This document shows positions 1-9,101 of a stretch of 64,000 nucleotides of DNA, piece by piece. A model generated the notes under the pieces. That model saw only the letters and a program-made list of their open reading frames with translations. It was not told where the DNA came from and searched no databases. How positions within the stretch are numbered: the stretch's first letter is position 1; every line of letters starts with the position of its first letter. Made by a program: the position numbers and the translations under genes. Source of the stretch: Lachnospiraceae bacterium (lineage in GTDB: Bacteria; Bacillota; Clostridia; Lachnospirales; Lachnospiraceae); assembly GCA_017479935.1 (NCBI GenBank), contig JAFVBO010000089.1, forward strand, positions 31,127 through 95,126, read 5' to 3'.

Positions 1-348
1 CAGGGAGCGTTCAGAACGATCTGCTCGGAGCCGTAGCTCATCGGGTAATCGCAAAGCAAACCTTCGTTGATGAAACGCTTGCCTTCCGCGTCTACCAGAA
101 GGTTGCCGTACAGACCGAACTTGAACCAGTAGTTCTGATCGTACTTATCCTGCTTGGCCGGGCGGGAAGCCTTCGCGTTGGTGCCGCCGTATTCGCAGGG
201 GCAGTAGCCAAAGGTCTTGCACAGCACAGCGCCGGCGTCCGACGCCATGGTGATGCCATCGCCGGTGCACAGGCTGTTGCCGCCTGCTGCCGCGTTCAGC
301 TTGCGGGTCTTCAGGAACTTCTCCTGCAGGTCGCGGTTTGAGCCAGCC
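1..348 (-). pseudogene. FAD-dependent fumarate-reductase-like protein, N-terminally truncated fragment
   Basis: Read on the minus strand, the frame from about 348 to the window edge encodes an internal part of an FAD_binding_2 (flavocytochrome c / fumarate reductase-like) enzyme. Recognisable pieces are AAGGNSLCTGDGITMASDAG, the Gly-Asp-Gly segment of the flavin domain, and LLVDAEGKRFINEG. The usual N-terminal Rossmann fold with its GxGxxG motif should lie upstream (above 348), but the open frame there reads unrelated sequence with no start codon or ribosome binding site before the next gene. The homologous part simply begins at AGSNRD. I infer a truncated remnant; the C-terminal half lies outside the window. 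A frame disruption or assembly join at about 350 would look the same. Confidence 0.6.
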
Positions 349-437
349 CAGCAGCTATGAGATGTTGACGCTTTCGTCCAGTACGTAATGCGTTGCTTGT
401 CATTTGTCACGCAAGGACGCCTTTCGTCCCGGTGTCC

Positions 438-466
438 TTGACAGAACCTTGTTTTTCCGATAAATC
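438..466 (+). promoter_or_regulatory. possible sigma-A promoter for the first GH3 gene
   Basis: TTGACA at 438-443 is followed 17 bases later by TAAATC at 461-466. The -35 box is perfect and the -10 box is weak. It lies 75 bases before the GH3 start, just ahead of a small AGGGTA/TACCCT hairpin (476-495). Confidence 0.35.
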
Positions 467-540
467 TGTAATAAAAGGGTATTTATTTTTACCCTCACGG
501 CAATCTGCCCGGTTTATTATTTAAAAAGGAGGTTACGTTA

Positions 541-3500
541 ATGAAACCGAGACACAACCATTTGAAAGCAGTCGGCGCACTGGTTCTCGCAGCCGCCCTG
601 ATGCTGTCCTCCAGCATCTCCGTGTTTGCGCAGGTTCCCTGCACCGGCGAGACCTGGGGCACCAATGCGGCGACGGCTGAAGAAGCCCAGTCGTTGGCTA
701 TGGAAGTTCTGGAGCAGATCTGCGCGGAAGGCCAGGTCCTGCTGAAGAACGACGGCACGCTCCCCCTTGGCACGGAAAACTGGATCAGCCTTCTCCCGAC
801 CAGCTCTCAGAATGCGTCCCAGACCATCGTGGACGGCATCGAGAGCGCGGGCTTCAAGGTTTTTGCCACTTCCACCAATGACCCGGCCAAATACACGGAT
901 CTGGACAAGAGGCAGCACAAGAAAACCGATGTCGCCATCGTTGTTATGACCAGTGTGTCGGAAGCATCCCAGGATGCATGGTCTTCCGGCCCCGGTGGCG
1001 GCGGTGAAGGAAAATCCAGCGCGTCCCTGACCGAAGTGGAAGACAACATGGACGCGGATGGAAATCCGTACCTCTTTGAGGACGGCACTCCGTTCTTACA
1101 CAAGTTCCTGCCTTACAAGCTGGTAGACGGCGAACCTGAGTATTACAAGACTTCCCTGCAGATTTCCGATAAGACCGAAGAAGTGATCAAGTACGCTACC
1201 GACAACTTCGACAAGGTCATCGTGGTTCTGTTCAACAGCAACCCGAGTGAAGTCGGCATCCTTCAGCTGAATGACAAGATCAACGCGATCCTGCTTTCCG
1301 GTCCCATCACCGGAACCTCGACCGGCATTGACCAGCTTGGCAAGATTTTAAGCGGTGAGACGAACCCTTCCGGCAGAACCGTTGACCTGTGGGCGTATGA
1401 CATCACCGGCCGTCCTTCCTGGTTCAACGACGGCAACGCGAACAACATCTTCCCTACCGCGGAAGACGAAGAAGCGTACGAGTTCACCAACATCGCCATT
1501 ACCTCCGCGTTCCGTGACGGCGAAGCGGATGAGAACGGCCTGTATCCTTATCACAGAAGACAGCAGCACTCCCTGACCGGTTCCGACATTACTCCTTATG
1601 TGTACACGGTTCAGTACGAAGAGGATATCTACACCGGATATCGTTACTATGAAACCGCTGCGACAGAAGCAGCTTTGGGCAACTATGACGGCTGTGTGTA
1701 TGAGCACGAAGTTCTGTATCCGTTCGGCTATGGTCTGTCCTACACCAACTTCTTCTGGGAAATCGTGGACACCGACCTGACCGACTGGGGCAAGCAGCAG
1801 GATGAATACGAAAACGGCGGCAAGCTGGTCGTGAAAGTGAAAGTCACGAACATCGGCAACGTGGCCGGCAAGGACGTTGTGGAACTGTTTGCGCATGCTC
1901 CTTACTATGAGAACGGCGTTTCCAAGGCCGAGCATGTGCTTGTCGGCTTTGAGAAGACCTCTCTTCTGAAACCCGGCCAGTCCGAAGTCCTGACCATCTC
2001 CATGAACATCCAGGATATGGCGTCCTTCGACTATCTGGATGCGAACGGCAACGGAACCACCACCTATGAGCTGGACAAGAACGGCGCGGCGGATACCGCC
2101 GGCAACCCGGTTCACGACAGCGTCGGCAAGTATGAGCTCCGCGTCATGAAGAACAGCCATGATTACGGCAACGATGACAAGGAAGCCATGACGATTGCCC
2201 TGGACGACCTGGCGGAAGACATCATCCTGGACAAGGACGACTTCTCCGGCTCCACCGTAGAAGCCCTCTTCTCCGGAGACGACATCAACAACACCCTTGG
2301 CTGGGATCCGGAAACGAACCAGACCCTTGTTGAGGAAGGCAAGATGACGCTTCTTTCCCGCGCCGACTTCGCGGGCACCTGGCCGGCAGTCGCGACTGCG
2401 GAACAGCTGATCAGAAGCGAGAAGTATTTTGACACCCTGACTCAGTTTGCCGATTACAACGCGGAGAACTGGGAGACCTATCATACGCTGGTTTACGGCG
2501 AAGAAGCGACCGCCGGCATTGAATCCGAAGACGATTCCCTGTTCCCTTGGGCTGTTTCCGAAGCGGAATTCAAGGGCGAGGAAGAATATCAGCTTGGAAT
2601 CAACCTTGCCGAGAAGTATGACACCGCTTCCTGGACGCAGAGATCGGAGAGCTCGGATCTGGCGGCGCTTCAGGCATCGGACGACTGGCTGTGGTTCCCC
2701 GACATGGTAGGCGTTGACTACCGGAACGGCGGTGAGGAGCTTGCTCTTTGGAACAAGTTCATGAACGAGCTGACGTATCAGGAAATGATCGAATGGATTA
2801 CCAACGGCGGACGCCGCACCGGTAAGATCGATACCGTCGGCAAGCAGGCCTGCTCCTATGTGGATGCTTCCTCCAGAATGAACACCAGCCACAACTTAAG
2901 CTATGCTGACCAGTACATTTCCTGCCGTACCTGGAATAAGGCGCTCTCCTACAAGAGAGGCGTTGTGGTCGGCGAAACCGCCCTTTTAGACGGCATTGAA
3001 GCGTACTACGCACCCGCGGTTGACCTGCATCGTTCCCCGTTTGCCGGACGTAACGATGAGTACTGGTCGGAAGACGGCTTCCTGGCCGGCTACATGGCCG
3101 GCAATATGCTGGCCGGCTGCCAGTCCACCGGTCTGATCTGCACGGTGAAGCACTTCGCGCTGAACGAGAACGAGAACATGAGGCAGAGCCTCCACACCTA
3201 TGTATCCGAACAGGCCTTCCGTGAGCTGTACCTGCCTGCGTTCCATATCTGCATGCAGGAATTCGGTTCCTGGGGCGTCATGACCGCTTACAACTGCATC
3301 GGCGACACGCACGCAACCTCCGCGTACGCGTTCAACACGCTGTTGCTTGGCAATGAGTGGGGCTTCGACGGCTTCAACATCTCCGACGCGGCGGATGCAT
3401 GGAAAGACTTCTACACCGACGATATGGCCCTCCGTGTCGGTCTGAACCAGTTCCTGTGCGACTGGTCCGCATCGAACGGCTTCGACCAGTATCACAACAA

Positions 3501-4410
3501 GGCGAACGTACGATTCTATCCTACCGGCAAGTACAACGAAGAAGAGAACCTGGTTTACATCTCGCCGGAAGCGGAAGACCAGTATGACGTCGTTTCCTAC
3601 ACGTCCTGGGTTGCCCTCCGTGTGGCTGTGATGAAGGCCCTGTTCGTCGAAGTGAACAGCAACATCGGCAACAACGGCATCAACTTTGCCAAGTACACCG
3701 GCGGAGACCTCCCGGATGCCATGCAGGGTGCGGATTACACAGCAAGCGTTGCTTACGAAGGCAAAGATGCCACCTATACGCTTGAAAGCGGCGCCCTTCC
3801 GGCCGGTATCTCCATCTCCGGTGGAAAGATTTCCGGAAAGCCTACCGCTGCCGGCGATTACGAGTTCGTCATTCGCCTGACCTCCGGCAACTACATCACG
3901 ACGACGGCTACCTACAAGCTCCATGTAGAAGAAGCGTTCGCTACGGATGAGCCCACGGATGCCCTTCAGGTTGGCGAAGAATTCTCGGCTTACATCGAGC
4001 CCGATGAGAGCATCGTAGACAAGTATGACAAGTGGACCTACGCGGTAGCAAGCGGCAGCGCCCTTCCGGCAGGCCTTGAGCTGAACGCGGAAGACGGCGA
4101 AATCTTCGGTACGCCTGCGCAGGCCGGAAGATTCACGACGACCTTCACCGTAACCGGCCAGACCGTGACGATGGTGGAGAGAAGCGGACGTATGCAGGAG
4201 CAGACCACGAACATCAACTTCACCTATGACGTCAAGTTCGTCATTGCTGACGAGGATGGCAACGTACCGGAAGAAGCGCCTGCAGGCCCCGGCTCCGGTG
4301 AGCAGGCCCCTGCTGGCGATGAGCCCGCAGGTCAGGATAATCCTGGCAGCGGCAATCCCGGCGGCTTCGGCGGCTTCGGCGGCTTCGGCGGCCCCGGCAG
4401 CGGCGAATAA
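541..4410 (+). CDS. Secreted GH3 beta-glycosidase with two He_PIG Ig-like domains
   Basis: A 1289-residue exported enzyme that likely removes terminal beta-linked sugars outside the cell. It has a signal peptide (about 1-30, cleavage after VFA), a GH3 C-terminal sandwich domain (about 55-400, ending in FGYGLSYT), an FnIII-like domain (about 420-540) and the GH3 catalytic barrel (about 740-1030). The barrel contains the VKHF loop and the expected nucleophile D949 in FNISDAADAW. Two He_PIG Ig-like domains (about 1053-1127 and 1137-1233) and a Gly/Pro-rich tail ending in GFGGFGG repeats follow. The sandwich-first order is the reversed GH3 order known from Butyrivibrio and Ruminococcus enzymes. 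There is no membrane anchor or sortase motif. AAGGAGG lies 8 bases before the start. It is the first gene of a run with the lipoprotein at 4572 and the GH3 at 5978. Substrate specificity cannot be read from the sequence. Confidence 0.9.
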   Translation: MKPRHNHLKAVGALVLAAALMLSSSISVFAQVPCTGETWGTNAATAEEAQSLAMEVLEQICAEGQVLLKNDGTLPLGTENWISLLPTSSQNASQTIVDGIESAGFKVFATSTNDPAKYTDLDKRQHKKTDVAIVVMTSVSEASQDAWSSGPGGGGEGKSSASLTEVEDNMDADGNPYLFEDGTPFLHKFLPYKLVDGEPEYYKTSLQISDKTEEVIKYATDNFDKVIVVLFNSNPSEVGILQLNDKINAILLSGPITGTSTGIDQLGKILSGETNPSGRTVDLWAYDITGRPSWFNDGNANNIFPTAEDEEAYEFTNIAITSAFRDGEADENGLYPYHRRQQHSLTGSDITPYVYTVQYEEDIYTGYRYYETAATEAALGNYDGCVYEHEVLYPFGYGLSYTNFFWEIVDTDLTDWGKQQDEYENGGKLVVKVKVTNIGNVAGKDVVELFAHAPYYENGVSKAEHVLVGFEKTSLLKPGQSEVLTISMNIQDMASFDYLDANGNGTTTYELDKNGAADTAGNPVHDSVGKYELRVMKNSHDYGNDDKEAMTIALDDLAEDIILDKDDFSGSTVEALFSGDDINNTLGWDPETNQTLVEEGKMTLLSRADFAGTWPAVATAEQLIRSEKYFDTLTQFADYNAENWETYHTLVYGEEATAGIESEDDSLFPWAVSEAEFKGEEEYQLGINLAEKYDTASWTQRSESSDLAALQASDDWLWFPDMVGVDYRNGGEELALWNKFMNELTYQEMIEWITNGGRRTGKIDTVGKQACSYVDASSRMNTSHNLSYADQYISCRTWNKALSYKRGVVVGETALLDGIEAYYAPAVDLHRSPFAGRNDEYWSEDGFLAGYMAGNMLAGCQSTGLICTVKHFALNENENMRQSLHTYVSEQAFRELYLPAFHICMQEFGSWGVMTAYNCIGDTHATSAYAFNTLLLGNEWGFDGFNISDAADAWKDFYTDDMALRVGLNQFLCDWSASNGFDQYHNKANVRFYPTGKYNEEENLVYISPEAEDQYDVVSYTSWVALRVAVMKALFVEVNSNIGNNGINFAKYTGGDLPDAMQGADYTASVAYEGKDATYTLESGALPAGISISGGKISGKPTAAGDYEFVIRLTSGNYITTTATYKLHVEEAFATDEPTDALQVGEEFSAYIEPDESIVDKYDKWTYAVASGSALPAGLELNAEDGEIFGTPAQAGRFTTTFTVTGQTVTMVERSGRMQEQTTNINFTYDVKFVIADEDGNVPEEAPAGPGSGEQAPAGDEPAGQDNPGSGNPGGFGGFGGFGGPGSGE

Positions 4411-4499
4411 GCAGCTGGATTAAAGAAAAGTCCGATACCCCGGCGCAAGCGCAAGGATATCAGACAGCTGTCATTTCATTATTCACAAGTTTAAGCAGG

Positions 4500-4521
4500 C
4501 GGGCGGGGATTTCCCCGTCCG
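4500..4521 (+). repeat. intercistronic hairpin without T-tract
   Basis: CGGGCGGGGA (4500-4509) pairs with TCCCCGTCCG (4512-4521), ten pairs with one G-U. It sits between the first GH3 gene and the lipoprotein gene. No uridine run follows, so it is more likely an mRNA processing or stability element than a terminator. Confidence 0.5.
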
Positions 4522-4571
4522 TCTGTGAAACAGGAGATTTCAACAACAAAAAAAGTAAGGGGAAACCGAAA

Positions 4572-5930
4572 ATGAAAAACAGAAAGACAACCCTGCTGAT
4601 TGCGGTATTCCTGGTGTTTGCGCTGATGCTCTCCGCCTGCGGCGGCTCGAGTTCGACCCCGGGTAAGACTGACAACAGTTCCAACAATGCATCGCAGAAC
4701 AATGAATCTGCTGTAAAACTGACCTTTGACCAGAATTACGAAGGCGCTCCGGCTGCAGAGGTTGTCGAAGTGGCTTACGGAACTTCTCCGGAGGACCTGC
4801 TGCCGGCCGATCCTGAAAGAGCCGGTTATCAGTTCGAAGGCTGGTTTACCGATAAAGAAGCTACCGATGAAGCGGACTTTTCCCGGGCGGCAGCCAAGGA
4901 TGCGACGTATTACGCAAAGTGGCGCCAGACGGACGTGACCGTTATCTTTGACGAGAATTATGAGGGCGGCAAGTCTTCGGAAGCGACCGTGGCCATCGGT
5001 CAGACCGTTGCCAGACCGTCTTCACCGGAACGGGAAGGGTTCCTGTTCGGCGGCTGGTTCACGGATGCGGAAGGCACCGCGGAATTTGATTTTGACACCG
5101 CGCTTTCCGAAGGGCTTACGCTTTTTGCGAAGTGGGAAGAGGACCTGGGCGACAACGTGGCCATCACGTACATGTGGAATTATGAAGGAGCCCCGGACAA
5201 CGGCGTTTATGACAAGGCCGTCATGCAGAAGAACAAGAAGCCGAAGCTCGCCCAGGTATCCAGGGAAGGCTACTATTTCGCAGGTTGGTGCACAGATAAA
5301 GAGTGCACGACGGTGTTTGACAGCTCCCAGCGTTTAAACAACAGCGTGACGCTGTACGCGCGCTGGTACACGATCTATACGTTTGAAGCGGAACATGTGG
5401 ATGTTTCCGAAATCAAAGGCATGGGGTATTCAGGAAACGCCGATGGCCTCGGCATCATTGAAAGCGACGTGTACAGCATGAACGCCAGCAACGAGCACTA
5501 TGTGGGCTGGCTGTACAATGAAGGAATCACGCTTGAATTCAACCTCACCTCCGACAAAGCCGTCGAGGACGCGTGCCTCGTGCTCCGCCTGTCCGGCGAG
5601 TTTGCCGCAAGCGGCACGATCACCATTAAGTGCGACGAGTTTACGGTGGAAGTGAACGGAACCCCGCTCACGTACGGTGACCTTGTGATCGACAACGTCA
5701 CGGATGCGTCCTCGGACCAGAAACGTCCGTTCTCCGATTTCATGGTCTCCACGAAAGTAGCCCTGAATGAAGGCGCGAATGTGATCAGGCTGATTGTTTC
5801 CAACAACATCCACGGGGAAGGCGGCACCATGTACGCTACCGCGCCTATGGTTGACTGCATTAAGGTTTACAGCAACTCGACCGTCGAATGGGGCGAAGGA
5901 TTCCCGCTGACTTCCAACGTCAGATATTAA
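4572..5930 (+). CDS. Lipoprotein with three InlB B-repeats and a CBM-like domain
   Basis: A 452-residue surface lipoprotein; the signal peptide ends in the lipobox LSAC with lipidated Cys23, then a Ser/Asn linker. Three InlB B-type (Listeria/Bacteroides, Flg_new) repeats occupy about 50-117, 120-185 and 192-262, each ending in the form GYxFxGWFTD ... LYAxW. The last 180 residues begin FEAEHVDVSEIKGMGYSG and look like a CBM6/CBM35-type beta-sandwich (FEAE opening, GYSG, YVGW). It probably has no enzymatic activity and holds glycan near the membrane on a repeat stalk (inference). It is paralogous to the protein at 20262, and its C-terminal domain is shared with the lipoprotein at 32863-34944. 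It sits between two GH3 genes on the same strand. Confidence 0.85.
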   Translation: MKNRKTTLLIAVFLVFALMLSACGGSSSTPGKTDNSSNNASQNNESAVKLTFDQNYEGAPAAEVVEVAYGTSPEDLLPADPERAGYQFEGWFTDKEATDEADFSRAAAKDATYYAKWRQTDVTVIFDENYEGGKSSEATVAIGQTVARPSSPEREGFLFGGWFTDAEGTAEFDFDTALSEGLTLFAKWEEDLGDNVAITYMWNYEGAPDNGVYDKAVMQKNKKPKLAQVSREGYYFAGWCTDKECTTVFDSSQRLNNSVTLYARWYTIYTFEAEHVDVSEIKGMGYSGNADGLGIIESDVYSMNASNEHYVGWLYNEGITLEFNLTSDKAVEDACLVLRLSGEFAASGTITIKCDEFTVEVNGTPLTYGDLVIDNVTDASSDQKRPFSDFMVSTKVALNEGANVIRLIVSNNIHGEGGTMYATAPMVDCIKVYSNSTVEWGEGFPLTSNVRY

Positions 5931-5936
5931 GAGCGG

Positions 5937-5960
5937 TTTTATACGCGTTTGCGTATAAAA
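5937..5960 (+). repeat. perfect intercistronic hairpin
   Basis: TTTTATACGC (5937-5946), loop GTTT, GCGTATAAAA (5951-5960): a perfect 10-bp stem between the lipoprotein stop and the GH3 start at 5978. There is no T-tract after it, and the next ribosome binding site lies just downstream. Confidence 0.6.
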
Positions 5961-5977
5961 GCGAATGAGGATGAAAT

Positions 5978-8884
5978 ATGAAAAAATTGTTTTTGGATAA
6001 AGGTTTCCGAACCTGGACGGTCGCCTGCGTCATTGTGCTCGTACTTGCCCTCATCCTGAACGGATTAGCCATCAATTATTCGCAGATCATCAGCATTTTC
6101 CTGGGCGGCGACGTAGCGCATGAGGCGGCGGAAGGCGAAGGCACCGCGTACTTTGCCAAAACCACCGCGTCGAAGGAAGAAGCGAATCAGAAGGCGCAGG
6201 ACCTGACGCTCAGGTTGTCGGAAGAGGGTACGATCCTTCTGAAGAACGAAAGCGCGCTGCCGCTTGCAGCAGGAGCTTCCGTCTCGGTTTTCGGCAAGAA
6301 CTCCGTGAAGCTCGTCTATGGCGGCTCGGGTTCCGGCGGCGGCGACACCACGCTTCCGAAGAAGACCTTGTACGAGGCGCTGGAAGCCGCGGGCTTTTCC
6401 TGCAACCCTACGTTGAAAGCGTTCTATGAGGACAATGCGAAGTCCGGAAACGGCAGGGCGGAAAACCCTTCCGACTTAGACTCCGGCAAGACCGTTTACA
6501 TTGAGACGGGCGAGACTCCGCAGTCGTCCTATGAGTCGGCGAAAGTGTATGATTCCCTGGATGGTTATAGGGACGCAGCTATCGTCGTGTTCTCCCGCGT
6601 GGGCGGCGAAGGTTTTGACCTGCCCATGAACGAGGCGAACGGGGCGAATCACTACCTGTCCCTCGACCAGAACGAGAAGGACCTGCTTGCGTATGTAACA
6701 AACGCGGGATTCGGGCACGTGATCGTGGTGTTAAATACCCTGAATGTCATGGAAACCGGTTTCTTAAACGAGTATGACGGGAAGATCGACGGATGCCTCT
6801 GGATCGGCGGCCCCGGCTCCACCGGCATCATGGCGCTCGGTGAAATCCTTGCCGGCACCGTGACACCGTCCGGCCATACGACGGACACCTGGGCGTATGA
6901 TTTCAGAAACAACCCTACATTCAACAACTTCTCCGACCGCGGCGTGAAGGACGGCGGCGTATATCTGGACGAGAACGGAAAGAAGACGCAATATTACTTC
7001 ACAAGCTACGAAGAGAGCGTATATGTCGGATATCGTTATTACGAGACCCGCGCGTATGAGGAAAAAGCGGCCGGGAACGCGTCCTGGTACGAAACGGAAA
7101 TCGCATTCCCGTTCGGCTACGGTTTGTCCTATACCACTTTCTCATGGGAACTCTCGAATACGAACCTGAAGGATGCGGCTGTATCGAAAGATAACACCTA
7201 CACGGTTTCCGTGAAGGTGACGAATACCGGCAGCACCTACAGCGGCAAGGACGTGGTACAGCTTTACGCAGCCCTGCCTTATACGAAGGGCGGCGTTGAG
7301 AAGCCTTACGTGGTGCTTTGCGGCTATGCGAAAACGCCGCTTCTGGCACCCGGTGAATCCGCGACGGTCGACATGACGTTTGATCCGTATGACATCGCGT
7401 CCTATGATTACCAGGGCATCACAGGATCCGCCGGCTATGTGCTTGAAAAGGGCGACTACACGCTTTACATCGGCACGAACGCCCATGAAGCATGGGCAGG
7501 CGCGGATTCCCTGAAAATCCCCTTCAAAGTCGCGGAGGATATCCGGTACGATACCGACCCCGTGACGGGAAACACCGTGGAGAACCGCTACACGAACTGC
7601 GAGGATCCGAACTTTGACACGGATACGCCCATCAAGGACTCCCTGATGTCCAGAACCGACATCACGAAGCTTCCGGACGAGCCGAAGGAAGAAGACCGGC
7701 AGGGCAACGCGGAACTGTTCGCGGCCATCGACGACATGACCCACAACAACCCGAACCTGGCCGAGCTGACGAAAGACGGCATGCCCACGCAAGGTGCCAT
7801 CGCCTCGCTTGAATTCGGCGCGCTTATACAGTACGACCTTTCCACCGGGAAGGAGTCCATGGATTACAACGACGCCCGCTGGGAGGAAGTTCTGAACGCG
7901 ATCTCCTACAAGGAGATGCTGAACATGTTCAACCAAGGCGCGTTTAAGACGAACCGCCTTGAGAGCATCAACAAGCCCCAGACGATGGAATCCGACGGAC
8001 CGGTAGGCTGGTGCAACTTCATCGCCACGGACGACAGCTGGAAAGGCAACAATGTGTACACCTCCGAAGTGGTCATGTCCGCCACCTGGAACATTGACCT
8101 GGTTCGGGAGATGGGTGAATGCGTAGGCGAGGAAGCCCTTTGGGGCGCGGCCACCGTGGACGGCAGGCCGTACTCCGGATGGTACGCGCCGGGCGTCAAC
8201 ATCCACCGCTCACCGTTCGGCGGAAGAAACTTCGAGTACTTCTCGGAAGATCCGTTCCTGACCGGTACCATCGCTTCCGCGGAGGTGGCCGGGTGTAAGT
8301 CGAAGGGGGTTTACTGCTATGTGAAGCACTTTATCCTGAACGAGCAGGAAACCCACCGGAACGGTGTCTGCACCTGGGTGACGGAGCAGGCGCTTCGCGA
8401 ATTGTACCTGAAGCCGTTCGAGCGCATCGTGAAGAACGCGGGCGCAACGGCCATCATGACCAGCTTTAACCGGATCGGCACGCGCTGGACCGGCGGCGAT
8501 TACCGGCTGGTTACCGGTATTCTCCGGAACGAATGGGGATTCATCGGTACCGTGGTCTGCGACTACAACCAGACCGGCAAATACATGAATGCCCGCCAGA
8601 TGATTTACGCGGGCGGCGATTTGAACCTGTGCTCGTCCAAGACGAACGAGTGGAGCGACTTCGACAAGAGCTCCGTCGAGGATATGACGGTGCTGCGCAT
8701 GGCCACGAAGAACATCCTGTACACGGTGGGCAATTCGAACGCGGTGAACAGCCTGAACTACACCTACACGATGGCGCCCTGGAAGATCGGCTTCATCATC
8801 GGGGACATTGTGCTTTTGCTGGCCCTGATTGTCACAGGTGTGCTCGCCGGCGTTAAGGCCGCGAAGAAAGCAAAGGCCGCGTAA
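5978..8884 (+). CDS. Membrane-tethered GH3 glycosidase with TM helices at both ends
   Basis: A 968-residue GH3 enzyme of the reversed type. An uncleaved signal-anchor helix (about 13-36) precedes the sandwich domain (about 70-385, ending FGYGLSYTT), the FnIII-like domain (about 400-510) and the catalytic barrel (about 620-925). The barrel carries VKHF and the expected nucleophile D862 in GTVVCDYNQ. A second helix (about 934-957) ends in KAAKKAKAA. With positive charges at both ends, the enzyme should form an extracellular loop pinned at N and C termini (topology inferred). No Ig domains are present, unlike the secreted GH3 at 541. It follows the CBM lipoprotein by 47 bases. The closest paralogue in layout is the gene at 29889-32849. 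Confidence 0.9.
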   Translation: MKKLFLDKGFRTWTVACVIVLVLALILNGLAINYSQIISIFLGGDVAHEAAEGEGTAYFAKTTASKEEANQKAQDLTLRLSEEGTILLKNESALPLAAGASVSVFGKNSVKLVYGGSGSGGGDTTLPKKTLYEALEAAGFSCNPTLKAFYEDNAKSGNGRAENPSDLDSGKTVYIETGETPQSSYESAKVYDSLDGYRDAAIVVFSRVGGEGFDLPMNEANGANHYLSLDQNEKDLLAYVTNAGFGHVIVVLNTLNVMETGFLNEYDGKIDGCLWIGGPGSTGIMALGEILAGTVTPSGHTTDTWAYDFRNNPTFNNFSDRGVKDGGVYLDENGKKTQYYFTSYEESVYVGYRYYETRAYEEKAAGNASWYETEIAFPFGYGLSYTTFSWELSNTNLKDAAVSKDNTYTVSVKVTNTGSTYSGKDVVQLYAALPYTKGGVEKPYVVLCGYAKTPLLAPGESATVDMTFDPYDIASYDYQGITGSAGYVLEKGDYTLYIGTNAHEAWAGADSLKIPFKVAEDIRYDTDPVTGNTVENRYTNCEDPNFDTDTPIKDSLMSRTDITKLPDEPKEEDRQGNAELFAAIDDMTHNNPNLAELTKDGMPTQGAIASLEFGALIQYDLSTGKESMDYNDARWEEVLNAISYKEMLNMFNQGAFKTNRLESINKPQTMESDGPVGWCNFIATDDSWKGNNVYTSEVVMSATWNIDLVREMGECVGEEALWGAATVDGRPYSGWYAPGVNIHRSPFGGRNFEYFSEDPFLTGTIASAEVAGCKSKGVYCYVKHFILNEQETHRNGVCTWVTEQALRELYLKPFERIVKNAGATAIMTSFNRIGTRWTGGDYRLVTGILRNEWGFIGTVVCDYNQTGKYMNARQMIYAGGDLNLCSSKTNEWSDFDKSSVEDMTVLRMATKNILYTVGNSNAVNSLNYTYTMAPWKIGFIIGDIVLLLALIVTGVLAGVKAAKKAKAA

Positions 8885-8936
8885 AAAGGAATCCGGACGG
8901 TCTAAGGACGATCCTTTTTGCATAAAAAACCCCCAT

Positions 8937-9081
8937 GCGGCCTTACGGCCGCGCCACAACATATGAAAGCCGTCGCACGGCAAGGCCAAAAGACATATGC
9001 AAGTGTGACGGGGAATGAAGAGCAGGAAGGGAGGCTTCTCCCCTTTTCAAGGGCAACCGGAAAGGGCTGGAATCCTCCCTT
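8937..9081 (+). terminator. hairpin-rich spacer, possible terminator/attenuator
   Basis: The gap between the two-TM GH3 gene and the SGNH lipoprotein holds GCGGCC/GGCCGC (8937-8952) and a larger nested hairpin whose outer arms are AAGGGAGG (9027-9034) and CCTCCCTT (9074-9081), followed by three or four Ts. It could partly terminate transcription coming from the GH3 triad. Confidence 0.4.
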
Positions 9082-9101
9082 TTGTATAAGGAATACAGAT
9101 C

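Noticed and set aside
1348..2892. Antisense open frame of 514 codons inside the first GH3 gene
   Set aside because: It has no ribosome binding site or recognisable domain and mirrors the third-codon bias of a GC-rich GH3 gene. The same holds for antisense frames at 2986-3924, 7142-8206, 8210-8989, 9285-10709, 51950-52729 and many shorter ones.
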